Positions 1 to 10,900 of a stretch of 64,000 nucleotides of DNA are shown piece by piece. Origin of the DNA: JANRJY01 sp033763735 (lineage in GTDB: Bacteria; Bacteroidota; Bacteroidia; Cytophagales; UBA9547); contig JANRJY010000106.1 of the NCBI GenBank assembly GCA_033763735.1, positions 11,263 to 75,262 on the forward strand. The letters are read 5' to 3'. The translations under genes and the position numbers were made by a program. Within the stretch, counting starts at the first letter, position 1. Every line of letters starts with the position of its first letter. The notes under the pieces were generated by a model. It was not told the origin of the DNA, made no database searches, and saw only the letters and a list, made by a program, of their open reading frames with translations.

Positions 1-3000
1 AATTCATTAAATATTGGCCCTCAAGGTTTGAGTATAAGTGCCCCAAATATTGGAGAAATTAATACTTGGACAAATAACCAATCTATATCAATGGTTTATA
101 ACGGTTTATCTTCAATCCCTAGTATCAATTTGTTATCTTTACCTGCAGGCAAAACCAAACTTAGACTTCAAATTTCAAATACCATTACCGGATTTCATAA
201 TTCTGATTCTATTGAAATTATAAAGGTTACGCGTCCTCAAGCAGGATCTGATCAGTTTATTTTAACATCTTCTACTTCAACAATAACCAATTTATTAAAT
301 GCCAATTCAGTAAATTCAACTACAGGCGAAAATGGACGATGGTCTACAACTATTTCTGGAATAAGTTTTAATAACCCTTCAAGCAACAACACTTCAGCTT
401 CAGGATATAATACAGGACAAAATAAATTATTCTGGAGCATAACTTTAGGTGGATGCTCGTTCAGAGATACGGTAAATATTAATGTTCAAACTGTAGCAAA
501 TGCAGGTTCAAATGTCAATTTGATATTATCATTACCAGGGTCAACATTATCACATCTTTTGAAATCTCCTGTATTAATTAAGCCTTTAAATGGGGAATAC
601 GGAATGTGGCAGTTTGTGAATTCAAACAATGGAACAATTCCAACTACTACTTCAGGTGCTAATTTCTATGAATTATTTTTATCAAACTTATCCCGTGGCG
701 TTTATAATTATCGATGGATTGTGAAAAACAATAGTTTTTCTGATTCAAATTCACAAAATGTAACAATAACTGTAATCACAAAAGCAAAAGCAGGACAAAA
801 TATTTGCGAAAAAGCCCTGACCAGTTACACTATTGATGGATTAGGTTCAAGCATTAGTGAACCTAATGTAGGAGAAATAAATATGTGGACTAATGACAAA
901 TCAATTTCATTGATTTATAATGGTTTAAGTTCAATTCCTTCAGTTAATATTGGTAGCTTACCGATTGGGAAAACAAAAATGTTTTTAAAAATAATTAATA
1001 CGATAACCGGAGCAAATGACACTGATAGTTTATTAATCACTAATCTTACCAATCCACAATTACAAAATGACATAAGCATTTGTGGAACTAATTATCAATT
1101 ATCACCTCTATTTATTCCAAATTCCGCTTTAGGCGAGTCATTTGTCATTCAAGTATTTGCAAAAGCCACAAATCCAATATTCCCAAATGGTGTTTATAAC
1201 CCATTTATATCGCAATTGGATACTGGAAATAATATAATTACCTATATTATATCAAATGGTAGTTGTACCAAAAAAGATACGCAAATAGTAAGAAATAATC
1301 AACCTTACCTTTCAACGGTTACAGGTCCATTATATTCTTGTTTTACAAGTAATACCTTAATCGGAAATGACCCAAAATTACAATTTCCAACCGCAATTGG
1401 GATATGGAAACTAATTAGTCAGCCTCCTACTATTATAGGTGTAAATACTGCTGTGTTAAATAATCCAAACAGTTACAACATGCAAGTCACTCAAATGATA
1501 TCACCGGGTGATTATTTATTTCAATGGAATGTAATTAATCAAAATTGTACATTAACCTCCTCTTCATTTAAAATCACTAGAAACTCTTTAATTAGTACTA
1601 ACGTAGGACAAACCAATGTAATTATTTGCGATACCACTTACATTTTCAATGCGGATACTTTACCTTCAAACATAACAGGAACATGGACAGGAATTGGAGG
1701 TAGTGGGATAATTTCACCTTCTCAAATAAACAACCCTAAAGCTACAATTACAGGTTTGCTAAGTATTCCAACCGGATTTGAAAGCAATTGGGGTTGGACT
1801 ATTAGTCAAGGAGAATGTAAAAGCCCAACTTATAATATCAAAATAACTGCATATAAACCTCCTGCAAAGGCAATAATTGCAAATAATTCAATAATAAATG
1901 TTTGTGAAACCGACTCAATACAATTAACCTCTGTTCAAACTATTGCTGGCTATACTGGTGCTAAAGTTTGGTACACTCCACCGGGCGAAGGTAGCGGTAT
2001 ATTTGTAAGTGCAACCAGCTCAGGAACGCTATTCAAGCAAATTGGATATGGGACAAACGTAATTATTTTCAAAGAATTTAATCCGAATACTTCGGTTTGT
2101 CCTGTATATAGTGACACCATCAAATACACAAGATATAAATTACCTTCCAAAGTTAATGCTGGAACAGACAGAAATATTTGTGGAGATTCTATTCATTTGA
2201 ACGCTTCATTTGAAGGAGTAGGTATTGGTTCTTGGAAAGTAGCAATTGGAAACGCAAATTGTTCATTTACAGGCATTAATAATCCTAATTCAAAAGTAGT
2301 GAATCTAACTCCTGATATATATACATTCAGTTGGAAAGTAGAAAATGGTGTATGTTTTGATTCAAGTACAGTTAAATACAATATCAAACCTAAAGTGAGT
2401 AAAGCAAATATTCTAAATAATGATTCGACAACTTGCGATACGCTGACCTTATCATTAAAAGCCACACCTCCAATAATTGGAAAAGGTAAATGGTTTTCAT
2501 TGAACGGAATTAATTCAATTAGAAATGATACATTTCCTAATTCAAAAACAATTATTAAAAATTTTGGGTTTAATCAGTTTGCATACGTAGTATCTAAAGA
2601 ATTTTGTACCTCAGCAGATACTTTATTAATTAGTACAATTGTTCCTCCCCCCAGAGCATATTTGGGAAAAGACACGGTAATTTGTATGGACAATCATACT
2701 CTTACCGGCAATATTCCTTATCCCGGAAAATTGAATTGGAGTGTATTAACATTAGCTAATATTGGCTATTACCATGACTCTACTAAATTGTATCTTAGAA
2801 ATCTCTCTCCAGGTAAAAATTTAATATCATATACTATTTCACTTGCTGGTTGTAATTCTACTTCTGATACGATTGTAATTAACAATTTAAGAACTAATAT
2901 TGCTTTTGCAGGTAAAGACACCATCATTTGTTCAGAAAGTTTAATCCTGAATGCTCAAAAACCCACCAATGATTCAGGGATTTGGAAACTTGTTTCAGGA

Positions 3001-3645
3001 AATGCAATCATTGCAGACGTAGAAAATCCCAAATCCTCAATAACCAATATCAATAAAGGTCTTAATGTGCTTAAATGGATTGTTTCAAACGAAAATTGCC
3101 CTGAAAGTGAATCAGTTATAAATATTATAAATAATCAATTAGATAAACCAAAAACATTTGAAGAGACTTCAATATTCTCTAATACATATTTGTTAGAGGC
3201 TTCAACACCTAAATATGGTATAGGACATTGGAAACAAATTGCCGGAACTTCAATAATTGAACAACCGGAACAACCTATTACAAATATTTCAGAAATTTCG
3301 GTAGGAGAAAATATATACAGATGGATAGTAAAAATTGAAGGTTGCGATAGCGTATTTGCCGATAAAAAAGTAATTCTTAGTGATATCTCATTGCCTAAAG
3401 GTTTTTCACCAAATAATGATAATGATAATCAGTTTTTCAAAATACAAGGCATTGAATCCTACCCAAATTCGAAACTTGAAGTTTTCAATAGATGGGGTAA
3501 AATTGTATATGTTAATTCAAATTATAATAATGATTGGGCGGGTACCAATAGCAAATCAGAAAACCTAACTGACGACACTTATTTTTATGTGTTAACCTTG
3601 CCAAATGGCAAAATTTACAAAAACTACGTTGTACTTAAAAGATGA
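1..3645 (+). CDS. Giant T9SS-secreted surface protein, type B sorting domain (5' end outside window)
   Basis: The reading frame is already open at base 1, so the N-terminus and signal peptide lie upstream. About 1,214 residues are visible. They are made of repeated Ig-like/PKD-like modules rich in Asn, Ser and Thr, with recurrent GxWK or WKxxSGN strands and paired cysteines. Two modules about 270 residues apart are clear duplicates (both carry YNGLSSIPS and LPxGKTK). The last ~85 residues, from LPKGFSPNNDNDN through FNRWGKIVY to a terminal YVVLKR, match the gliding-motility-associated C-terminal domain (CHU_C), which directs export by the type IX secretion system. The stop overlaps the start of the PorP/SprF gene (ATGA), as in SprB/SprF-type adhesin loci. 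It is probably a cell-surface adhesin or matrix protein; its ligand cannot be read from sequence. Confidence 0.9.
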   Translation, partial: NSLNIGPQGLSISAPNIGEINTWTNNQSISMVYNGLSSIPSINLLSLPAGKTKLRLQISNTITGFHNSDSIEIIKVTRPQAGSDQFILTSSTSTITNLLNANSVNSTTGENGRWSTTISGISFNNPSSNNTSASGYNTGQNKLFWSITLGGCSFRDTVNINVQTVANAGSNVNLILSLPGSTLSHLLKSPVLIKPLNGEYGMWQFVNSNNGTIPTTTSGANFYELFLSNLSRGVYNYRWIVKNNSFSDSNSQNVTITVITKAKAGQNICEKALTSYTIDGLGSSISEPNVGEINMWTNDKSISLIYNGLSSIPSVNIGSLPIGKTKMFLKIINTITGANDTDSLLITNLTNPQLQNDISICGTNYQLSPLFIPNSALGESFVIQVFAKATNPIFPNGVYNPFISQLDTGNNIITYIISNGSCTKKDTQIVRNNQPYLSTVTGPLYSCFTSNTLIGNDPKLQFPTAIGIWKLISQPPTIIGVNTAVLNNPNSYNMQVTQMISPGDYLFQWNVINQNCTLTSSSFKITRNSLISTNVGQTNVIICDTTYIFNADTLPSNITGTWTGIGGSGIISPSQINNPKATITGLLSIPTGFESNWGWTISQGECKSPTYNIKITAYKPPAKAIIANNSIINVCETDSIQLTSVQTIAGYTGAKVWYTPPGEGSGIFVSATSSGTLFKQIGYGTNVIIFKEFNPNTSVCPVYSDTIKYTRYKLPSKVNAGTDRNICGDSIHLNASFEGVGIGSWKVAIGNANCSFTGINNPNSKVVNLTPDIYTFSWKVENGVCFDSSTVKYNIKPKVSKANILNNDSTTCDTLTLSLKATPPIIGKGKWFSLNGINSIRNDTFPNSKTIIKNFGFNQFAYVVSKEFCTSADTLLISTIVPPPRAYLGKDTVICMDNHTLTGNIPYPGKLNWSVLTLANIGYYHDSTKLYLRNLSPGKNLISYTISLAGCNSTSDTIVINNLRTNIAFAGKDTIICSESLILNAQKPTNDSGIWKLVSGNAIIADVENPKSSITNINKGLNVLKWIVSNENCPESESVINIINNQLDKPKTFEETSIFSNTYLLEASTPKYGIGHWKQIAGTSIIEQPEQPITNISEISVGENIYRWIVKIEGCDSVFADKKVILSDISLPKGFSPNNDNDNQFFKIQGIESYPNSKLEVFNRWGKIVYVNSNYNNDWAGTNSKSENLTDDTYFYVLTLPNGKIYKNYVVLKR

Positions 3646-4541
3646 TGAAAAAACATATATCTTTTATTTTCTTTTTTATATCAACATTTACCTATAGTCA
3701 GCATCGTCCATTATATTCGTCTTATTTGTTTAATGAAATATTAATAAATCCGGCCTCAACCGGTTCAGCAGGAGCACTTTCAGTATCACTTAATTACAGA
3801 AGCCAATGGGCAGGAAGTAAAATTCCCGGAGCACCTGAAACTTATGCTGCCTCCATTCACACACCTCTTTTTATTAAATATTTTGCCACCGGATTTCAAG
3901 TAAGTCAAGATAAAATTGGGGTAACCAGCACTACAGAATTGTTTAATAGTTATGCATTTCGATTTTTATTGAATAAAACCACTTTTTCGATAGGAGCTCA
4001 GTTGGGATACTCCAACATTAGAAATGACTATTCTGAAGTTTCTCCTACCCTTACAAATAAAGACGATATTACTTTTCAACAAAATATTAATATTAATAGA
4101 CCTAAATACGGCTATGGAATATATATCTATCACAGAAAATACTTTTTTTCATATTCAATGCCTTCCAGATATTTTCAAACAGATGTAAATACATACAATT
4201 ATGACCAGCAATTTGTAGGTGCCGGATATAATTTCAGGGTAAGTTCATATTTGATTATAAAACCTTCAACCTTGATAAAAATCATTAAAGGTTCTGATTT
4301 ACAAATGGATGCGAATTTACTTCTTGGAGTTACCAAATATGCCGTTGGTGGAATTTCATACCGAATAAATGAAACCATTGTTCTTCTAGCTCAAATCAAA
4401 ATAACTCAACAAATGTCATTAGGCTATTCATTTGATTACCCTCAAAATAGCTTAAGAAATTACGGTCCATCGCATGAGTTTTTATTGCGATATGATTTCA
4501 AATACTCCGTTAAAGATCTAAATGTTAAAACCTTCCTTTGA
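3642..4541 (+). CDS. PorP/SprF family type IX secretion system membrane protein
   Basis: A protein of 299 residues with a cleavable signal peptide ending near TYSQ. The mature part begins with the family hallmark: RPLYSSYLFNEILINPA, then GxxGxLSVSLNYRSQW. The rest is amphipathic strands expected of an outer-membrane beta-barrel. PorP/SprF proteins are needed for secretion or surface anchoring of partner proteins with type B sorting domains. The immediately upstream, overlapping gene encodes exactly such a cargo, so the two are likely a dedicated pair. An alternative ATG lies one codon downstream (3645). Confidence 0.93.
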   Translation: MMKKHISFIFFFISTFTYSQHRPLYSSYLFNEILINPASTGSAGALSVSLNYRSQWAGSKIPGAPETYAASIHTPLFIKYFATGFQVSQDKIGVTSTTELFNSYAFRFLLNKTTFSIGAQLGYSNIRNDYSEVSPTLTNKDDITFQQNININRPKYGYGIYIYHRKYFFSYSMPSRYFQTDVNTYNYDQQFVGAGYNFRVSSYLIIKPSTLIKIIKGSDLQMDANLLLGVTKYAVGGISYRINETIVLLAQIKITQQMSLGYSFDYPQNSLRNYGPSHEFLLRYDFKYSVKDLNVKTFL

Positions 4542-6967
4542 AATATAGAAACAATGCCATTTTATATTTTTTTTTATGCCTATTATCACAAACAATCATA
4601 TTTGGTCAGGTTGAAAAAGATACCACAACATTTAGAATTGAACGATTACCATTCAATACCAATTCTTCCGAACATAGTCCCGTAACATATAAAAATGGCA
4701 TTCTTTTTGTAACAAACCGTAACAACAACCTTTCTGTAGTATACACATCAGAAGATACAGATGAACCACTCAGCGATATATATTTTTCAGCTTTTGAAAA
4801 TGAAATTTGGAAAAAACCGGTTCCCTTTAATAAATTAATAAACAGTGAGTTAAGTGAAGGCCCATTATCGATAACAAAAGACAATTCAAAATTATTTTTT
4901 ACACGAAATGATGTAAAAGGAGAAAAAACAAAACTAAGTATATATTCAACATCATCTACAAAAAACGGGTGGTCCTTTCCTGAATTACATCCAATAAATG
5001 GAGACAACTATTCATGCGGTCATCCTGCCATTGCACCTTCAGGAAATTTTATGATATTTAGTTCAAATATGAAAGGAGGATTTGGAGGTACTGATTTGTA
5101 TATTACTTATAACAAAGAAGGCAAATGGACGAAACCAAAAAACTTAGGCAAGAATATCAACACTCCAAAAAATGAAATTACCCCATTTATTGTAGAAAAT
5201 AATATTTTGTATTTTGCTTCAAATGGTCATAAAGGGGGAGCCGGTGGCTATGATGTCTACAGAGCTATTTATAGTCAGTTTGATTGGACAGATGTTAAAA
5301 ATTTAGGTTATCCAATTAACACTGCATTTAATGATTTTGGCTTTTGTATTAACAGTGATTTGGATAAAGGATATTTTTCTTCAAATAGACTTAGAGGAAA
5401 TGAAGACGATGATATATACTCCTTTAAGAAATCCAATGAAACAATATTAAAGTGTGATACGCTTAAAGAACAAACCTTATGCAGAACATTTTTTGAAGAA
5501 AGCACTTTACAATCAGACGAAAATTCACCTTTAATATATCAATGGGATTTTGGAGATGGGAATAAAAAGAAAGGAAATGAAGTGAGATATTGTTATTCAA
5601 AGCCCGGAACTTACACCGTACAATTGAATATTGTTGATATTATTTCGGATCAAATTTACATCAATGAAGCTACATATCAACTTGAAATTGCTACAGCTCC
5701 AGGAGCCACATTTTCGATTGCTGACACAATAATGTTAGGAAAAGAATACACGCTTAATGCAAGCAATTCTATTTTACCTTACTATGCTGAAAAAGCTATG
5801 CGATGGGATATGGGAACCGGTAATTTAATTGAAGGAGAAAAAATAAATTATACATACGAAAACAAAGGAGAATATTGGATTAAACTTTTAATAAGTGGAT
5901 TTGATAAACAGTACAACAAAAAAAACGAATGCATAACCAAAAAAGTATTGGTAATGACCAAAAACGAATATGAATCATCAAAAGTAACTCAAACCAGAGC
6001 ACCGCAGCAATTGACTGCCACCGCAAAAACAATATATTCAATAAGAGATTCTGATGGCAATGATTATAAAATACAGCTTGCTACTTCCAAAACATCCATT
6101 AAACATGAATTTAAAAAACTTGAGGGAATTATCAAAGTGGAAGAATATTACGATAGGGATGTATTTGGATACACAACTGGTAAATTCAACAAAATTGAAG
6201 ATGCCTATCCAACTATGAAAAAAATCAGAAAAATTGGTTTTTCAGAAGCTATACTTATTGCCACTAAAAATGGCAAAGTCATTTCAGGAAACGACTCATC
6301 ATTCTTTGTTAATCTTCCTGAAAAATTTGTGCCAATTCGATTAGTGGTTCTAAAAGGAAAGGTTATTAATAAAAATGGGGTAAAATTGCCCTCAACAGTT
6401 AAATGGGAAAGTTTAACCACCGGTGATTCCTTAGGATCAATGGATTGCATTAATCCTTTAGGCGAATTTTCAATAACAGTAGCAGACGGTGATTTATATG
6501 GTTATTCCGCTTCAATGGATGGATATTTTCCATCATCTAATTATTTGGATTTGAGAAAAGAAAATGATTATTCTGAAATCAAATCGACTATTATTTTATA
6601 CAAACCTGAAGAGCTTGCCAATGACTCAACTCCAATTAAATTAACAAACATCTTTTTCTCACCGGAAAAATACGACATTACACCTGAATCTCACCCTGAA
6701 TTAGAACGAATTGCATCATTTATTCAAAACAACAAAGATTTTTCATACGAAATTGCCGGGCACACCGACCACACGGGAAGTGCACAATATAATCAAGTGT
6801 TGTCAGAACAAAGAGCCTTAGCAGTACGTACATATCTTATTAAATTAGGATGTGAACCATTAAAGTTGCAAGCTAAGGGGTATGGCAACACCAGACCGGC
6901 CACTACAAACAGACATTTGCTTGAACTTAATAGAAGAGTTGAGTTTAAAGTTTTTAAAAATAATTAA
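4538..6967 (+). CDS. PD40-repeat/PKD/OmpA-domain outer-membrane protein of the T9SS adhesin operon
   Basis: A protein of 809 residues. The start is TTG, overlapping the upstream TGA; no in-frame ATG precedes the hydrophobic signal ending at IIFGQ. Residues ~40-300 are PD40 beta-propeller repeats (SSNMKGGFGGTDLY, ASNGHKGGAGGYDVY, SSNRLRGNEDDDIYS). Two PKD-like domains follow (YQWDFGDG at ~330, then RWDMGTG). There is a central linker, then a C-terminal OmpA-type peptidoglycan-binding domain (AGHTDHTGSAQYNQVLSEQRA, LNRRVEF). The order of giant cargo, PorP/SprF and PD40-OmpA protein is common in Bacteroidota. The OmpA end should tether the secretion or anchoring complex to peptidoglycan. Confidence 0.88.
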   Translation: MKYRNNAILYFFLCLLSQTIIFGQVEKDTTTFRIERLPFNTNSSEHSPVTYKNGILFVTNRNNNLSVVYTSEDTDEPLSDIYFSAFENEIWKKPVPFNKLINSELSEGPLSITKDNSKLFFTRNDVKGEKTKLSIYSTSSTKNGWSFPELHPINGDNYSCGHPAIAPSGNFMIFSSNMKGGFGGTDLYITYNKEGKWTKPKNLGKNINTPKNEITPFIVENNILYFASNGHKGGAGGYDVYRAIYSQFDWTDVKNLGYPINTAFNDFGFCINSDLDKGYFSSNRLRGNEDDDIYSFKKSNETILKCDTLKEQTLCRTFFEESTLQSDENSPLIYQWDFGDGNKKKGNEVRYCYSKPGTYTVQLNIVDIISDQIYINEATYQLEIATAPGATFSIADTIMLGKEYTLNASNSILPYYAEKAMRWDMGTGNLIEGEKINYTYENKGEYWIKLLISGFDKQYNKKNECITKKVLVMTKNEYESSKVTQTRAPQQLTATAKTIYSIRDSDGNDYKIQLATSKTSIKHEFKKLEGIIKVEEYYDRDVFGYTTGKFNKIEDAYPTMKKIRKIGFSEAILIATKNGKVISGNDSSFFVNLPEKFVPIRLVVLKGKVINKNGVKLPSTVKWESLTTGDSLGSMDCINPLGEFSITVADGDLYGYSASMDGYFPSSNYLDLRKENDYSEIKSTIILYKPEELANDSTPIKLTNIFFSPEKYDITPESHPELERIASFIQNNKDFSYEIAGHTDHTGSAQYNQVLSEQRALAVRTYLIKLGCEPLKLQAKGYGNTRPATTNRHLLELNRRVEFKVFKNN

Positions 6968-6976
6968 TATTTAAAG

Positions 6977-6984
6977 TAACTTTG
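6977..6984 (+). promoter_or_regulatory. Bacteroidota -7 box TAACTTTG
   Basis: This is an exact match to the TAnnTTTG consensus of the Bacteroidota primary sigma factor. It sits 26 bases before the TTG start of the exported protein at 7011. No good -33 TTTG is seen at normal spacing. It suggests the 7011 gene has its own promoter just after the T9SS module. Confidence 0.45.
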
Positions 6985-7010
6985 CTTTATTAGTTTCAAA
7001 TTTGACATAA

Positions 7011-7973
7011 TTGAAAAATAATTATTCATTTAGTTTAATATTACTTTTAATAATTAACGTTTTGTTTTCATTTGCACAACCCGTGCCCGGGAAAGATGAA
7101 AATATAAAGCAATTGGTAACATTTAGCCGACAAAGTCAAACCCGTTGGGGCGATGATGATTTTGCACAAGTTTGGTACTTTGTGGTACCAAAAGAAATGA
7201 CCAAACCGGTTTATTTCAGAATATTTGATCCGGATGTGACCGGTAATTTGGATGAAATTAAGTCAGATGAAGAATCTAAAACAAAATTTTCGGTGTATGG
7301 AGGCAAAAACGCATTTAAAGGTAAAGATACTGAAAGTTCGGATCCAGAATCAAACTTTAAAAGTGGCATAATGCTTGCAAGCAAAATCTTTGGTAATAGT
7401 CCTGAATATGATAGCAAGTGGTTTAATTTTGGTCCATTTAATCCTAGTGAAGGCGAATTTGTAGAAGAATTTGGAGGTTATATATTTAAAATTGTAGCTG
7501 AAGGTCAGGATGGACAAAGCGGTAACTTGTATAATTATTTTATGTCAAGTTCGGCTACAGAAAATAAACCTATTGAAGGAGGAAATGTATTTACTTACGA
7601 ATATACCTTTAGAGTTAATGAAACTGTTGGGGAAATTTCACATATTTATCCTTTTGTAACTGATGATGTATTGGCTGTAAATATCAAGGTGTTTGACCTT
7701 GATGATGACTGTTATATGAGGTTAGTATCTGTAAGAAAAAAAGGCGAAAAAATAGTTGGGTCAAAGGATAATGAGTGGTCTGTAAGTCGCCATGAAATAG
7801 AAAAAGATGAACGCAAAACTTCTTTAAACATTCAGGTTATAAAGCTAAGAGAAAAACCAAATAACAACATTGTTATTTCAATTACCAATCAATACGACAA
7901 GCAAATACCTTTTTTCACAATTCCTATTGGAGGAGTTCCTAAGTTCAAATATAAAATTGGTGTAAAAAATTAA
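7011..7973 (+). CDS. Exported protein of unknown function
   Basis: A protein of 320 residues. A TTG start is chosen because the signal peptide (hydrophobic stretch SLILLLIINVLFSFAQ) begins immediately and no in-frame ATG precedes it. The mature region contains WGDDDFAQVWYFVVP, a predicted beta-rich body and many acidic residues. I recognise no catalytic motif or named domain. It follows the T9SS operon after 43 bases and has an internal -7-type box upstream. It ends 7 bases before the histidine kinase gene, so it is probably co-transcribed with that kinase and could supply or sense an envelope signal for it. That link is inference from position only. Confidence 0.7.
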   Translation: MKNNYSFSLILLLIINVLFSFAQPVPGKDENIKQLVTFSRQSQTRWGDDDFAQVWYFVVPKEMTKPVYFRIFDPDVTGNLDEIKSDEESKTKFSVYGGKNAFKGKDTESSDPESNFKSGIMLASKIFGNSPEYDSKWFNFGPFNPSEGEFVEEFGGYIFKIVAEGQDGQSGNLYNYFMSSSATENKPIEGGNVFTYEYTFRVNETVGEISHIYPFVTDDVLAVNIKVFDLDDDCYMRLVSVRKKGEKIVGSKDNEWSVSRHEIEKDERKTSLNIQVIKLREKPNNNIVISITNQYDKQIPFFTIPIGGVPKFKYKIGVKN

Positions 7974-7980
7974 TTACTAA

Positions 7981-10900
7981 ATGAGATTTTCTCCTCGAAA
8001 GAAAGAGTTCTTTTTCATTCACAAGGAGGTAAATAATACAATATTAATTAGTTACTTATCTATTTTTTTAATTTCAATTTTATCGCTGAAAGCGCAACAT
8101 TATGTTTTCAAAAAATTTTCGGTAACTGAAGGTTTGCCTCACCCTTATGTATATACACTTGACCAAACCAAAAATGGATATTTGTGGATTGGTACCGCTG
8201 AAGGATTATCCAGGCATGATGGAAAAAATTTTATCAACTATAAAAAAGAAAACGGTCTTACTGAAAATTTTATAAATACATCATTTACTGATAACCAAGA
8301 CAATCTATGGTTTGGTCATTATGAAGGTGGAATTACGGTATTAAAATCTGGAAAATTCAAGAAATTAATTGATACGAATAAATTGACAAGCAGAATTAAT
8401 GGTTTTTGCGAATCACAAAGCCATTCATTGATGTATGTCGCTACCCAAAACAATGGATTAGTTGGAATAGATGCCAAGTATAATATTATTACTTTTTCAG
8501 GATGTAACAGTGAATATATATACTGGTCTATTGCTGAAACAGAAGATTACTCATTATTACTCGGAACTAACAATGGACTACTTATTAAAAACAAAAAAGG
8601 GAAATTAAAATGGTTGAAAGAACTTGATGGCATGTCGGTAATTAAAATAGTTTCACTTTCCAAAAACCATTTTTTTATATTGACTGAATATGATGGCACA
8701 TATATCCTTAACTATTCTAATATTGATAATGTTATCCTTTTAAAGCTTAAAGACGCTTCCGGAATTACTAATGGAAAACTTATTTTCGCCTCCAAAGACT
8801 CTGAAAAAAATATTTGGATCAGCACACAAGACAAAGGCATTGTTAAGTATTTGATTAAATATGATTCATTAATAATTATTGATGATTTCAATGAGAGTTC
8901 AGGTTTAAAGACAAATTTTATAAAATCATTTTTAAGGGATAAAGAAGGTAATTTATGGTTTGGAACATTTGGAGATGGCTTGTTCAAACAAACCAAACAG
9001 ATATTCACATTATATTATTTTCCTGAATTAAAAAATCAAAATGTTAATTGTTTCAGGTTTATAGGTCCGAATAAGGTTCTTATTGGTTTTGATAATCAAC
9101 TAAATTTATACAACTATAATGGTCAGTTTCATATTACAAAAAATGGTGAAATACTTTCGAATACAAAGGTAAATTATATTTTCAATGACAATAATGAGTA
9201 TTTATTGCTCGCAACCAATGGCATTGGCATATTACGAAGTAAAATAAGTCAGTTTGATTTCAAACCTTGGTTATTCACCAAATCCGATGCTTTGTCAAAC
9301 AATTGCAAACATATTACAATAGATAGTACACACAATATTTGGATTTCAACTGAAAATGGCGCCATTGAATTTGAAAAGAAAACCAACCAATTCAAAAAAT
9401 TCGGTATGATGAATGGACTTTCGCATAATTTCATCTATTCAATATATTCAGATAAATTTAATATGCAATGGTTTGCCACACACAATTCAGGTATTTCACG
9501 TTATGCAGGAGGCAAATTTAACACCCTCCCCTCTCCATTACCCATTGGTTTAAATGCTTCATGTTTCATTGAAGACATTGAAGGAAATATTTGGATTGGC
9601 ACCAATGGTCAAGGTGTTTTTAAATATCGTAATGGTGAAATAATCGACAACTTCACCACAAATCATGGATTAGGCAGTAATTTTTGTTATACAATTGAAA
9701 TTGACAAGTTACAAAACTTATGGTTAGGTCATCACAATGGCATTTCAAAATTAAATTTAAAAACTAATCAAATCAAATTTTTACCAAATGCAGAAGAAAT
9801 GCAAGGTGCCGAAATCAATAATTTGGCATCTTATAAAGATCCAGAAGGCAATATTTGGTATGGCACTAATAAAGGAATGTTAAAATATGATCCTTCAAAA
9901 GATGTAGTCAATACAATCGAAGCTACTACAAATATCACAGATGTGAAGTTGTTTTTTAATAATTTGGATTGGAAAAGACTGGGTAAAGATTCAAATATAA
10001 TTCAACCTGTAGACAGCTTAATACTGAATCATAATCAAAATCACTTAACTTTCTATTATAAAGGCATTTGCCTGATTGACCCTGATAAGGTTAAGTATAA
10101 ATACAAACTAAATGGATGGGACAAATCGTGGTCCATAGAAACAGACGAAACATTTGTTACCTACTCCAATTTACCTCCCGGACAATACACTTTTGAAGTA
10201 ATATCTCGAAACAATGATGGAATATGGAACAAAACACCAACCAGATATTATTTTGAAATTACACCTCCATTTTGGCAAACAATCTGGTTCTATATACTGG
10301 CATCTGCTTTAGTAATATTTGTTATTTATATTATTTTTATGCTTAGAACCAGACGGTTACAAGAACAAAAGCGAAAACTTGAAAATGATAAAGCAGTACT
10401 AGAAAATGAGATTAATGAAAGAAAAATAATTGAGAAAAAACTGATTGCAAATGAGGTGGCACTTAAAGATGCCAACGAAGAATTAAATAACCTTCTTTGG
10501 CGCTCTTACCACGATTTGAGAGGGCCATCTTCAACAATTCAAGGGTTAGTGAACATTGCATTATTAGACAATGATTTGCAAAGCAATAAAAAATATCTTG
10601 GATTAATTATGCAAACCGTTTTAAAGCTTGATTCCATTTTGAAAGACTTCTTTAAAGTAAGGGATATTAAAAGTTCTGATTTGCAAATCGAATCAATACA
10701 AATAACCGATTGTGTAAATGAAACATTGGAACTCATTTCAAACCAAATCACACTTGATAAATTTAGAATAATCACTGATATTGAACAAAATGAACCATTT
10801 TTTTCAGACAAATCATTATTGAACTTATTGTTATTTCATATAATCAACAATGCATTGAGTTTTTCGGACGAAGGTTCTAAGATTTGCATCAATATTAGCC

